From: JAGLQA01 sp023135565
GTDB lineage: Bacteria > Acidobacteriota > Aminicenantia > UBA2199
Length of the DNA stretch: 57,794 nt
Reading direction: 5' to 3'
NCBI GenBank assembly: GCA_030639305.1
Contig: DAOWCY010000014.1
Span: 1-57,794 of the forward strand
In this document: piece by piece, positions 49,560 through 57,660 of the stretch
Layout of the letters: each line of letters begins with the position of its first letter
Position numbering within the stretch: the stretch's first letter is position 1
Program-made: the position numbers and the translations under genes
The notes under the pieces: generated by a model
What the model saw: the letters and a program-made list of their open reading frames with translations, nothing else
Database searches by the model: none
What the model was told of the DNA's origin: nothing

Positions 49560-50657
49560 TCAGAACTCGAAAACTTTATACCCCCGGCCTTGCAGCCGTT
49601 CGGAAGCTTTGTGGGCCTTTTTCCTATCATCGAAAGAGAGCTGCAGAACGCCGCCTAAGTTTTCGCGGATTTTCAAAATGGCAATATCTTTTATATTTAT
49701 ATTTTCATTGGCTAATATGGTGGTTATATCCGCCAGCACCCCGGGTTTGTCTTCGATCTCCACCCTGATGTCTACCAGGGGATTAATGAACCCTTTGGTG
49801 CCGGAGGGCATCTTCAACCGGGTCTTCTGGGCATTCTGCAATTCTTTGCCGAAATCGCCTTTGTCTAAGCTTTCTTTGAAAAAAATGAAATATTTAATGA
49901 GATTATCTACCGCTTCGGTGATACTTTTTTTATTGTCCCTGATGATGTTGGACCACACCTGGTGCGAACTCTGGGCAATGCGGGTCAGGTCCCGGAAGCC
50001 GCCTGCCGCCAATTGATAAAAAATCCGGCTTTTTTCTTCTTTGCCGATGAAATTAATCAAAGATACGGCCACTATATAAGGCAGGTGGCTGACATGGGCC
50101 ACTAACTTATCATGGAATTCGGGCGACAGGCGGATAATCCTGGCGCCCACCTTGTAAAGCAGGTCGATCAACAAAGCCATTTTCTTATGGGAAGGCGTTT
50201 TGGTTTTAGTTGGCGTCAACACGTATACCGCGTTCTGGAAGAGGAAGGGATTGGCTCCGCTCACGCCGCCTTTCTCAGAACCGGCCATAGGGTGCCCGCC
50301 GATAAAAGACCAGCCGTTCCCGGTCAGTTTGTCGGCTTCACCGGTGATAGAAGCCTTGGTTGACCCCATATCCGTGATTAACAAATCCTGCCATTCTTTT
50401 AGGGAAACGACTTTTTTCAGCAGGCGCAGGTTGGTTTTGATGGGAGCGCCTAAAAATAGGATGTCGATGTCCGCGGGCAGGTCTTCGATATCCTGCAGGG
50501 CGGTATCGATATATTCCAGGCTGAGGGCTTTCTCCAGCGTATCCTCGTAATCGACCCCGACAACTTCTACTCCAGGGGCGAACTTTTTTACCGCGGCGGC
50601 CAGGGAACCGCCGATCAAGCCGACGCCTACTATTGCTATTTTGGTTTTTTGTGTTAT
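49560..50657 (-). CDS. tyrA: prephenate dehydrogenase with C-terminal ACT domain, apparent AUA start
   Basis: 365 residues if read from AUA 50657. NAD-binding fold KIAIVGVGLIGGSLAAAV (GxGxxG intact), DMGSTKASI, the prephenate-site motif GGHPMAGSEKGGVSGANPFLF, VSHLPYIVAVSLINFIGK, FRDLTRIAQSS, and an ACT domain (about 290-360: VDIRVEIEDKPGVLADITT ... ENINIKDIAILKIRE) for tyrosine feedback. No ATG, GTG or TTG lies between the DAHP synthase coding region and the NAD motif; the first is a TTG at 50618 inside the GxGxxG. The only codon with a good ribosome site (GGGAGG, five bases upstream) is ATA at 50657-50655, overlapping the DAHP synthase stop as ATAA. Either an AUA start or a base error. Confidence 0.9.
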   Translation of the reverse strand: MTQKTKIAIVGVGLIGGSLAAAVKKFAPGVEVVGVDYEDTLEKALSLEYIDTALQDIEDLPADIDILFLGAPIKTNLRLLKKVVSLKEWQDLLITDMGSTKASITGEADKLTGNGWSFIGGHPMAGSEKGGVSGANPFLFQNAVYVLTPTKTKTPSHKKMALLIDLLYKVGARIIRLSPEFHDKLVAHVSHLPYIVAVSLINFIGKEEKSRIFYQLAAGGFRDLTRIAQSSHQVWSNIIRDNKKSITEAVDNLIKYFIFFKESLDKGDFGKELQNAQKTRLKMPSGTKGFINPLVDIRVEIEDKPGVLADITTILANENINIKDIAILKIRENLGGVLQLSFDDRKKAHKASERLQGRGYKVFEF

Positions 50658-51670
50658 AGTTTCCTCCCTATTGCTCGAGCAATCGCCCCGGTCTCTTTCA
50701 TTAATTGGTTAAACTGGTCGGGGTACAATTGCAGCGCCCGGTTATTGAGGGCTTTTTCCGGGAAAGGATGCACTTCCACCATGATGCCGTCCGCCCCGGC
50801 GGCCGCGGCGGCCCTGACTAAAGGAATAACCCGGCCGCGGTCCCCCACTGTATGGGACGGGTCTGCGATAATGGGCAAATGGGATAAGGACTTTAATACC
50901 GGGATTGCCGAAATATCTAAAGTACTGCGAGTTTTGGGTTCGAATGTGCGGATACCTCTTTCGCAGAGTATGACCTGGTTGTTGCCGCCGCTGACGATAT
51001 ATTCGGCAGCCATCAACCATTCGTCGATAGTGGCGGATAAACCTCTTTTCAGCATCACCGGTTTATCGATTTTGCCTAATTCCTTCAGCAGCCGGAAATT
51101 CTGCATGTTGCGCGGGCCTACCTGGAGTATGTCCACATACTGGATAAATTGGTCGATCTGGTAGCGGTCCTGGACTTCGCTGAGGGCTAACAAATCGTTA
51201 TTTTCTGCTGCTTGGTGAAGTAATTTTAAGCCTTCCAGTTCGAGACCTTGAAACTTATAAGGCGAAGAACGGGATATAAATGCGTCTCCTCTGAGCACTT
51301 TAGCGCCCATGGATTTGCAAATCATGGCAGCGGTTTCTATCTGCTCTTCGCTTTCCACGGCGCTGGGCCCGGCAATTACGGTGATTTCGTTTCCTCCTAT
51401 GCTGACGCCGTTTTCAAAAACGATAACCGTATTGTCATTGCGGAAGTGGCGGCTGACCAGCTTATAGGGGGCCGTTATACGAATCACCTCTTCGACTCCG
51501 ATCAGGACTTTAAGATCGCTGATGTCGATATTTTCTAAGGGGCCGCCGACACCGATCAGGGTAATCCCTTCGCTTTCGGAGCGGTGTATATTAAGGCCCT
51601 CTCCCTTTAGAAAAGCGATAATCTCCAGCTTTTCATCTTCGCTTGCTTCCGGTCGCATTTTTATAACCAT
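50654..51670 (-). CDS. aroF: 3-deoxy-7-phosphoheptulonate synthase (DAHP synthase, AroF/AroA-beta type)
   Basis: 338 residues. An N-terminal ferredoxin-like regulatory domain (1-75; VIKMRPEASEDEKLEIIAFL, GITLIGVGGP) is followed by the KDO8P/DAHP synthase barrel: VIAGPSAVESEEQIE, KVLRGDAFISRSSPYKFQGL, DILQVGPRNMQNFRLLKEL, KPVMLKRGLSATIDEW, ILCERGIRTFE, PIIADPSHTVGDRG, GIMVEVHPFPEKALN. Catalyses PEP + erythrose 4-phosphate to DAHP, the first shikimate step. No clean Shine-Dalgarno; GAGGGTG lies near. Overlaps tyrA by four bases, so first step and last tyrosine step are coupled. Confidence 0.95.
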   Translation of the reverse strand: MVIKMRPEASEDEKLEIIAFLKGEGLNIHRSESEGITLIGVGGPLENIDISDLKVLIGVEEVIRITAPYKLVSRHFRNDNTVIVFENGVSIGGNEITVIAGPSAVESEEQIETAAMICKSMGAKVLRGDAFISRSSPYKFQGLELEGLKLLHQAAENNDLLALSEVQDRYQIDQFIQYVDILQVGPRNMQNFRLLKELGKIDKPVMLKRGLSATIDEWLMAAEYIVSGGNNQVILCERGIRTFEPKTRSTLDISAIPVLKSLSHLPIIADPSHTVGDRGRVIPLVRAAAAAGADGIMVEVHPFPEKALNNRALQLYPDQFNQLMKETGAIARAIGRKL

Positions 51671-51903
51671 ATTGTCACCCTCTCAGTTTAGATACTTTTG
51701 TATTTGTCATATTGCAAATTCTTACCGGCAGGCGGTGTTGTTTTCGAGCTGTACTTAAAAAAAACACCCCGTCAATTATAAGAAAAAAAGACTTATTTTG
51801 CAAATAAAAAGATTTTTTTACAGCAATTTTAATTTCATCTGTTTCCAGGAGAGGCGGATAGATTTCAACGAGTTCTCCCGCCGACGCTGAAAGCTGGAGG
51901 TTG

Positions 51904-52665
51904 TCAGAACCGCAGTGACATGCAGCTAACACCGCCGTCCAATTTCCTGAATTCCGACGCATCTACTGTTAGGACTTCGTACCCGGCTTCGGTTACGGCT
52001 TTTTTTGTTTTCTCGAAACCGGCCGGCATAATCACTTTGTCATTGACCCAGATACTATTTGCGGCGTAACTTTCAGCTTCATCCACCACGATCCGGTTGA
52101 ATTTTGCGAAAATGGGGAGATCGACAAATTCTCCTGTCACCAGCAGGTTGTTGTTTTCTAAATAAGCCAGCCCGGTCTTCAGGTGGAGGACTTTCTTTAA
52201 AGATACGGTGGAGACGGTATAGCCGTATTTCTCGAGAATCCGGGTGAATTGTTCGGCGCCATCGCTGTTGGTGCGGGCGGATAGGCCGATATAAAAATGA
52301 CCGCCTACCATCATGATATCGCCACCGTCTAACGTGCCGGGGGCCTGGATGGATTCGATGTTTTCGTAGAATTCTTTTAGGGCTTCTTTTATTTCGATTT
52401 CCTCGCCCTGCCTACCGGCAGCGCCGGGGTTGGTGATAATGGCGCATTTGGCTGTCACCACAGCCGTATCTTCCACGAAAACGGAATCGGGGAATTTTTC
52501 GTTTGCTTCCAGTACAGTGACCTTAACGCCGCAGTCTTGCAGGGCGTCTACATAGGCGGTATGCTGTGCCGATGCCTTATTATAGTCGGGTTTGCCCAGG
52601 CTGGCCGAGGTGATCCCGTTCAGCAGTGATTTGCCGGGTTTTCTTACTATCGCGTTTTTGAACAT
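51904..52665 (-). CDS. dimethylarginine dimethylaminohydrolase family protein
   Basis: 253 residues of the guanidino-group-modifying fold (five-blade alpha/beta propeller). Motifs: AIVRKPGKSLLNGIT, PDSVFVEDTAVV (substrate Asp/Glu), APGTLDGGDIMMVG, FYIGLSARTNSDG, KKVLHLKTGLAYL (catalytic His), and the C-terminal nucleophile GGVSCMSLRF (Cys). Hydrolyses methylated arginine or a related guanidine to citrulline and amine; in bacteria the physiological substrate may be arginine or another guanidine. ATG 52665 has AGGAGG six bases upstream; the longer frame from 52683 has none. Single gene, same strand as aroF-tyrA. Confidence 0.9.
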   Translation of the reverse strand: MFKNAIVRKPGKSLLNGITSASLGKPDYNKASAQHTAYVDALQDCGVKVTVLEANEKFPDSVFVEDTAVVTAKCAIITNPGAAGRQGEEIEIKEALKEFYENIESIQAPGTLDGGDIMMVGGHFYIGLSARTNSDGAEQFTRILEKYGYTVSTVSLKKVLHLKTGLAYLENNNLLVTGEFVDLPIFAKFNRIVVDEAESYAANSIWVNDKVIMPAGFEKTKKAVTEAGYEVLTVDASEFRKLDGGVSCMSLRF

Positions 52666-53001
52666 TTTGGCCTCCTGTGCCATTACATGGCTGTAATAAA
52701 CAACATGTTTTACATATTTCGAGTTTCCACCGCCAGGTGATTTTTTTCAAGCTTAGTCTTGATAAAAAACTATCCTATTTGGGGTCAGCTTTTATACCGG
52801 TTTACCGTACCGGATATTTTATAATATTTCCGACATAAATTAAAGGGGGATAAGATAATTTACAAAAATCGGGGCAAACAAATCTGCTGCTCCCGGTTTT
52901 TCAAATTATTGCCACTTTTCTTCAAAAGTGGTAAAAATTTGAAAACAAAAATAAGCCATGGGTTTTTTTCTCCGAACCGGCTTCCCACCTGTGCTAAATT
53001 T
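52666..53001. other. 336-base gap with a hairpin
   Basis: No gene seen. CCACTTTT-CTTC-AAAAGTGG (52912-52931) forms an eight-base stem 70 bases past the folD stop, a possible bidirectional terminator though no T run follows on either strand. The rest is AT-rich. Confidence 0.45.
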
Positions 53002-53910
53002 TCAAGTTTTTACTCTTTTTTTGAATAATTGCAGGGTGTTGTGCATCAACATGGCAACAGTCATGAGACCCACTCCACCGGGCACAGGAGTGTAATACGA
53101 AGATTTCGCATAGGCGTCTTTGTGGATATCTCCGCAAATGCCGTAACCCTTTTTGACAAACTTCTCCTGCTGCCTCTCGGTACAGTATCTTTCGACTTCT
53201 TCTTTTTTATTGAGGCGGTTGACGCCTACGTCGATCAACACCGCGCCTTCTTTGACCATGTCGGGGCCGATAATCCCGGCTTTACCTACTGCCGCCACCA
53301 CCATATCCGCCCGGCGCACCACCGCAGGTAAATCCTTTGTCCTGGTATGACATACCGTGACCGTGGCATGGAGGTTGGTCAGCATAGCGGCTATCGGCTT
53401 GCCTACGATAAAACTGCGGCCTACTACCACCACGTCCATACCGGTGACGTCGATTTCGTAATATTCCAGGATTTTTAAAATACCGGCGGGAGTGCAGGGG
53501 AAAACCCGGCTCCTGTTCAAAAGTATCATACCCAAACCGGCAGGCAGAAAGGAGTCCGCGTCTTTGCCGGGGTCGAGATGATCCAAAATATCCCAGGTGT
53601 CGAACTTACCGGGCAGCGGTAACTGCACCAGTACGCCGTCCACTTCATCGTCTTCGTTCAGTTCTTTTATTTTGCCGATTAGCTCCTGCCGGGAAACCTC
53701 CGCGTCCAAACGAATCACCCGGGAATTAATCCCCAATTTGGCGGCCATTTTGTCTTTGCTTCTTACGTAAATCTTAGAGGCGGGATCGTCACCTACGATA
53801 ACTACCGTAAGCCCGGGCACCCTGCCGGTTTTCTCTTTTAGAGACTCGATCTCTGCTTTGACCTGCTCTTGAATCTTTGCTGAAACCTCTTTGCCGTCAA
53901 GTTTTTTCAT
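53002..53910 (-). CDS. folD: methylenetetrahydrofolate dehydrogenase / cyclohydrolase
   Basis: 302 residues. FolD motifs: the catalytic region VPGLTVVIVGDDPASKIYVR, then SKDKMAAKLGI (Lys of the Y-x3-K motif), DGVLVQLPLP, DSFLPAG, PCTPAGILKILEYY, VVVVGRSFIVGKPIAAMLTN (NADP loop), ATVTVCHTRTKDL, and PVPGGVGLMTVAMLMHNTL. Interconverts 5,10-methylene-, methenyl- and 10-formyl-THF. ATG 53910 follows AAGGAG (8-base spacing), which is the tail of a CCGCCGGAGGCA mosaic box. The frame is open to 54015 through the repeat, which is not considered coding. Confidence 0.95.
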   Translation of the reverse strand: MKKLDGKEVSAKIQEQVKAEIESLKEKTGRVPGLTVVIVGDDPASKIYVRSKDKMAAKLGINSRVIRLDAEVSRQELIGKIKELNEDDEVDGVLVQLPLPGKFDTWDILDHLDPGKDADSFLPAGLGMILLNRSRVFPCTPAGILKILEYYEIDVTGMDVVVVGRSFIVGKPIAAMLTNLHATVTVCHTRTKDLPAVVRRADMVVAAVGKAGIIGPDMVKEGAVLIDVGVNRLNKKEEVERYCTERQQEKFVKKGYGICGDIHKDAYAKSSYYTPVPGGVGLMTVAMLMHNTLQLFKKRVKT

Positions 53911-53919
53911 TTTAAAATC

Positions 53920-54050
53920 TCCTTGCCTCCGGCGGCCCCACGCACGTGGGGTGGCGTTAAGCCGCTGCGCGGCAGGTCCCTGCCGGGGGCCAAACTTTTG
54001 AAAAAGTTTGAACAAAACTTTTATTTAAAAAAGCGAGAAGCGTTATCTGC
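53920..54050 (-). repeat. mosaic element providing the folD ribosome site
   Basis: On the minus strand: AAGTTTTGTTCAAACTTTTTC, AAAAGTTTGGCCCCCGGCAG, GCCGC-GCA-GCGGC (53973-53961), CCCCAC-GTGC-GTGGGG (53951-53936), then GCCGCCGGAGGCAAGGAG ending 8 bases before the folD ATG. All modules except N5-CGCCG-N5' are present in one copy. Confidence 0.85.
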
Positions 54051-54054
54051 ACCC

Positions 54055-54188
54055 ACGCAAAACTTTTGTTAAGCAAACGCCTGTGCCCCATTCGAGCGTT
54101 TGAGAGTTTGCTGAAACGGTGGGCTAAATAGAAGTTTTTGGAAGTCCAGAAATCTTTTTTCAAAAAGGTTTCTGGCCGCCGGAGGCAC
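54055..54188 (+). repeat. mosaic element, AAACG module and CCAGAAA hairpin
   Basis: GTTAAGCAAACGCC...CGAGCGTTTGAG, then GCTAAATAGAAGTTTTTGGA, a hairpin CCAGAAATCTTTTTTC/AAAAAGGTTTCTGG (about 54146-54174), and CCGCCGGAGGCACA. The same order as 5185-5321. Confidence 0.8.
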
Positions 54189-54202
54189 ATGTGTTTGGGT
54201 TT

Positions 54203-55444
54203 TTAGTCTTCGAGCGAGTGGGTCACCAGCCCACTTTCTAACTTGGGCTCGAACCAGGTGGATTTGGGCGGCATCACATTACCGGAATCGGCTACCTTAA
54301 ACAACTGCTCGATAGTAGTAGGATAAAGAGAAAAAGCTACCTTATATCCTTCTTCAGCAATCAGCCGCTCCAATTCGCCGCTGCCGCGAATGCCGCCGAC
54401 AAAACCTATCCGCTTATCCGTCCGGGGATTCTCGATGCCTAAAATAGGACTGAGTAAATTATTCTGTAAAATAGACGCATCTAAAGATTCTACCGGGTGA
54501 TCTTTGTCAAAACTGCCATCCTTGGCTTTGAGCAGGTACCACTTGCCGTCTATGCACAAACAAAACTCCCGGTTCCGCTGCGGTACTTTTTGCTCGGTCT
54601 CTTCATAGTCGAATTTCTCGGATACTTTGAGAAAAAATTCAGCTTTGCACATCCCTTTAATGTCTTTTACGACGCGGTTATAAGAGAGAATCTTCATCTG
54701 GTTGTGGGGGAAAATCACAGAGAGAAAGAAGTTGTATTCCTCATCACCGGTGTGACCGGCGTTCTCTTTTTCCCGCTGGATCTTTATATTTGTGGCTGAA
54801 GCGGAACGATGATGCCCGTCGGCCACATAAAGGTAATCTATTTTGGCGAACCCGGCCTTTATGTCCCGGATCAGTTCCTCGTCGGCCACTACATAAAAAA
54901 TATGCCGCACTCCGCTTTTAGTTGTAAAATCATACTCCGCTTCTTTTGCCATGGCTTTCTCAAACAGCGCGGAGATGGCTTCGTCCTGCTTGAAAGTGAG
55001 AAATACGGGGCCGGTGTTGGCATTAAGCGCGTCGATATGCCTCATCCTATCTTTTTCTTTATCGTGGCGGGTGAACTCATGTTTTTTGATGACATCGTTC
55101 TGGTAGTCCCGGGCCGATGCCCCGGCAACCAGGCCCACCTGCACATGATCGCCCCAGACCTGTTTATAAAGATAGAAATTCTTCTTTCTATCCTGCATTA
55201 GGATGCCGTCCTTTAAAAATTTAGCAAAATTCTCTTCCGCCTTTTGGTAAACCTGGTCTGAATAGAGGTCGATGCCCCCGGGCAGGTCTACTTCCGGTTT
55301 GGTGATGCGCAAAAAAGAGAGTTCGTTATTTGCCGTGATTGCTCCGGCTTCTTTTGAATTTAAGACATCGTAAGGTGGAGCCGCCACTTTGTGGGCGATG
55401 TCTTTTCTCGGTCTAATTCCTTTAAAAGGCTCTATTCTGGCCAT
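54203..55444 (-). CDS. DUF1015 family protein
   Basis: 413 residues. Full-length DUF1015 pattern: MARIEPFKGIRPRKDIAHKV, AAPPYDVLNSKEAG, FLRITKPEVD, FYLYKQVWGDHVQVGLVAGA, KKHEFTRHDKEKDRMRHIDA, TGPVFLTFKQDE, YVADGHHRSASA (likely nucleotide or metal site), FFLSVIFPHNQMKILSYNRV, and MPPKSTWFEPKLESGLVTHSLED. The family often sits beside serine-biosynthesis genes but has no assigned reaction. Start fixed by GGAGG. Here it is separated from folD by repeats and is probably its own unit. Confidence 0.9.
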   Translation of the reverse strand: MARIEPFKGIRPRKDIAHKVAAPPYDVLNSKEAGAITANNELSFLRITKPEVDLPGGIDLYSDQVYQKAEENFAKFLKDGILMQDRKKNFYLYKQVWGDHVQVGLVAGASARDYQNDVIKKHEFTRHDKEKDRMRHIDALNANTGPVFLTFKQDEAISALFEKAMAKEAEYDFTTKSGVRHIFYVVADEELIRDIKAGFAKIDYLYVADGHHRSASATNIKIQREKENAGHTGDEEYNFFLSVIFPHNQMKILSYNRVVKDIKGMCKAEFFLKVSEKFDYEETEQKVPQRNREFCLCIDGKWYLLKAKDGSFDKDHPVESLDASILQNNLLSPILGIENPRTDKRIGFVGGIRGSGELERLIAEEGYKVAFSLYPTTIEQLFKVADSGNVMPPKSTWFEPKLESGLVTHSLED

Positions 55445-55634
55445 TTTTCCTCCGAAATAAGTGTCTTAAGTGTTAAATCATATTATAGATAAAAGATTAC
55501 CTTTGTCAAGTGCCTACCGTGCTTTTAATCCTGCGGTTGAAAAAGGGAATATCCCCGGGCAGTTCTATATCATTATGAATTCTGAAATCTATAGCTGAAA
55601 AAACAGTCGAAACCGGTAGAGAAACAAACATTTA
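55445..55634. other. gap between DUF1015 and the sulfatase
   Basis: The 351-base gap 55445-55795 shows no gene. The left part is AT-rich and should contain the DUF1015 promoter. Confidence 0.4.
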
Positions 55635-55745
55635 TTTCGCAAAACAAAAGTTTTGATCGAACTTTTTCAAAAGCCCCGCGGCGCGAGGAACCTATGAGGG
55701 GCTTTCCTTCGAGATTCGAGATTCGATGTTCGGTGTTCGATATTC
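55635..55745 (-). repeat. mosaic element plus TTCGAGA simple repeat
   Basis: AACAAAAGTTTTGATCGAAC with TTTTTCAAAAG, then (minus strand) CCCCTCATAGGTT followed by CCTCG-CGCCG-CGGGG (55688-55674). The arms pair with one G-U wobble. 55709-55745 is a decayed simple repeat of TTCGAGA / TTCGATG. Confidence 0.7.
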
Positions 55746-55795
55746 TTCCTGGTTTTGACTTAAGGGGCAATTAAGGATATAATCCACTTTAAACC

Positions 55796-57650
55796 ATGAA
55801 ACCCCACCAAAAAAAAATCATACGGAAAGCGCTGACGCTGATGATAGCTGCCGCTGTCGCTGCCCCGCTATTTTTTCAACACTGCAAAAACCGGGAACCC
55901 GAACATTTTCAACGATTTCATTTCCGGGCCGGGGAGAAAACAGCGGAACTTTTTTTCGATAAAACCGCCCACCGCTGGGCAGGTAGAGCGAAACAAAAAA
56001 TCCCCCCGGTAAACGGACTGCCCCGGGGCGCAGGCATCCTATTCGAAAACAAAGGCGTCCTGTTCCTAAAACCGGGCATAAAAGGAGAAAAAGGAATTTT
56101 TTTCCATGTTTTTGCCAGGGGCTATAAAAAACAAAATGTGTCGGTTTCCATTTCGATAAAAAGAGAAAAAACCGTTATCCACCGGGAAAGCTGCGGCAGT
56201 GACAAAAAAGGCAGGCTGCACTATACTTTTGCCGCCACTCATGAATTTGCGAAAGGCGACACCGTGGTGGTGGAAGCAGCGGGAAATGGGGTTTTAGTCG
56301 TCTCGGACCCGCTGCTCTACGACCGGGTGGAAAAAAAGAAAAAAAATACCTCTTTGTTATTGCCCTGGATACTTTGAGATGGGACAAAGTAGGAAAAAAA
56401 ACAAAAGGCGTCGCACTTACCCCTAACCTGAACCGCTTCAGGGAAGATGCAGTGACTTTTGAAAATGCCTATGCCCAGGCGTCATGGACCCTGCCCTCGT
56501 TTACCAGTTTTTTTACCGGGCTTTATGAGTTTAACCACCAGGTCACCGCTGGGGCGGTTATCGATGCCCAAAGACCCTTCCTTATCGAAAACTTTTACCC
56601 CCATTATATGACAGTCAGTATCAACGGCGGCACCTGGCTTTCGGGTAAAATCGGGAACTCGCGGGGCTTTGATTCGTGTCTATTGGGATCGCGCACAAAG
56701 GACCCTTTCGCCGCCAGGACTTTTTTCGAGAAGGCAGTGGCATTTATGGAACAAAACACGGTACCGGACTTGTTTATGTTTTTGCACACCTATGCGATTC
56801 ATGCCCCTTATAACCCGCCGCGGCCATTTTTACTCAGGCTGAAAAACCCCGTTTCCGCGAACACGATACCTATGCCCGGCCACAGCAGTACAAAAAAAAC
56901 GTTCCCCCCGCTGTAAGGGACGCCATGGAAGAACTGTACGAAGCTGAAATAATGACCTTCGATCACGAGTTCGGCCGCTTTATCGATTATCTGAAACAGC
57001 GGGGTATATATAAACAGTCGCTGATCGTTTTCTTGTCGGATCACGGTGAGGAATTTTTCGAACACCGCGGCTGGTCGCACGGTCATTCGCTTTACAACGA
57101 GTTGATAAAAGTACCCCTGATCATCAAATTTCCCCAGGGGAAATACAAAGGCAAAAAGATCGAGAAAAACGTAGGTCTTATAGATGTGCTGCCCACGCTG
57201 ACGGACTACCTGGACATCGAACAACAGCGGCAAATCGACGGCATCAGTTTAATGCCGCTGATTGCAGGGGGACATTTCCCGGTTAGGCGCCTAATTTCAT
57301 CTTCAGCCGGCTGTCTTTTCTTCGACAGTACGCCGAAACGAATCGCCATCCTGTTCGACCGTTATAAAGTGATTTATAATTTTCCGGTGAGCGCTGGAGA
57401 CAAAGATGTTTTCCGGGAAGCGGGCCTACCCCCCGAGCCCCCCATGTTCGAGGTTTTCGATTTAGAAAAGGACCCCCGGGAGACGCATAATCTTTACCCG
57501 GGCAGTAAGACCCTGGTAAATGATTTGCAAAAAGAGCTAAAAGATATCATAAAAAGGGTGAGACTTCATTTAAAGCGCAGCAGATCTCCTAAAATCGAAT
57601 TTAATTCCGAAGAACTGGAACGGTTAAAAAGCCTGGGCTATATCGAGTGA
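55796..57650 (+). pseudogene. sulfatase-like alkaline-phosphatase-superfamily gene with two -1 frameshifts
   Basis: Three consecutive frames (55796-56377, 56374-56916, 56925-57650) form one sulfatase of about 617 residues if a single base is restored at two homopolymers. First, after VEKKKK at the A8 run (56341-56348): one more A joins to YLFVIALDTLRWDKVG, the family's metal-binding start. Second, at the T5 run near 56826-56830: one more T joins PPRPF to TQAEKPRFREHDTYARPQQY. The rest is good family sequence: AYAQASWTLPSFTSFFTG (S-x-T-L-P-S in place of C-x-P-x-R), FLHTYAIHAPYNPP, VFLSDHGEEFFEHRGWSHGH, VPLIIKFP, GLIDVLPTLTDYL, FDLEKDPRETHNL. The N-terminus has an export signal and a Cys (HCK) that could be lipidated. 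Either an eroded gene or sequencing error. Confidence 0.85.
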
Positions 57651-57660
57651 TAAATCTATA

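Noticed and set aside
51675..51962. 95-codon minus-strand frame upstream of aroF, possible leader peptide
   Set aside because: Overlaps the DDAH gene, has no run of Phe, Tyr or Trp codons and no attenuator hairpin with a T run.
53911..54015. 35-residue N-terminal extension of FolD
   Set aside because: Encoded entirely by the mosaic repeat; the ribosome site and family N-terminus support 53910.
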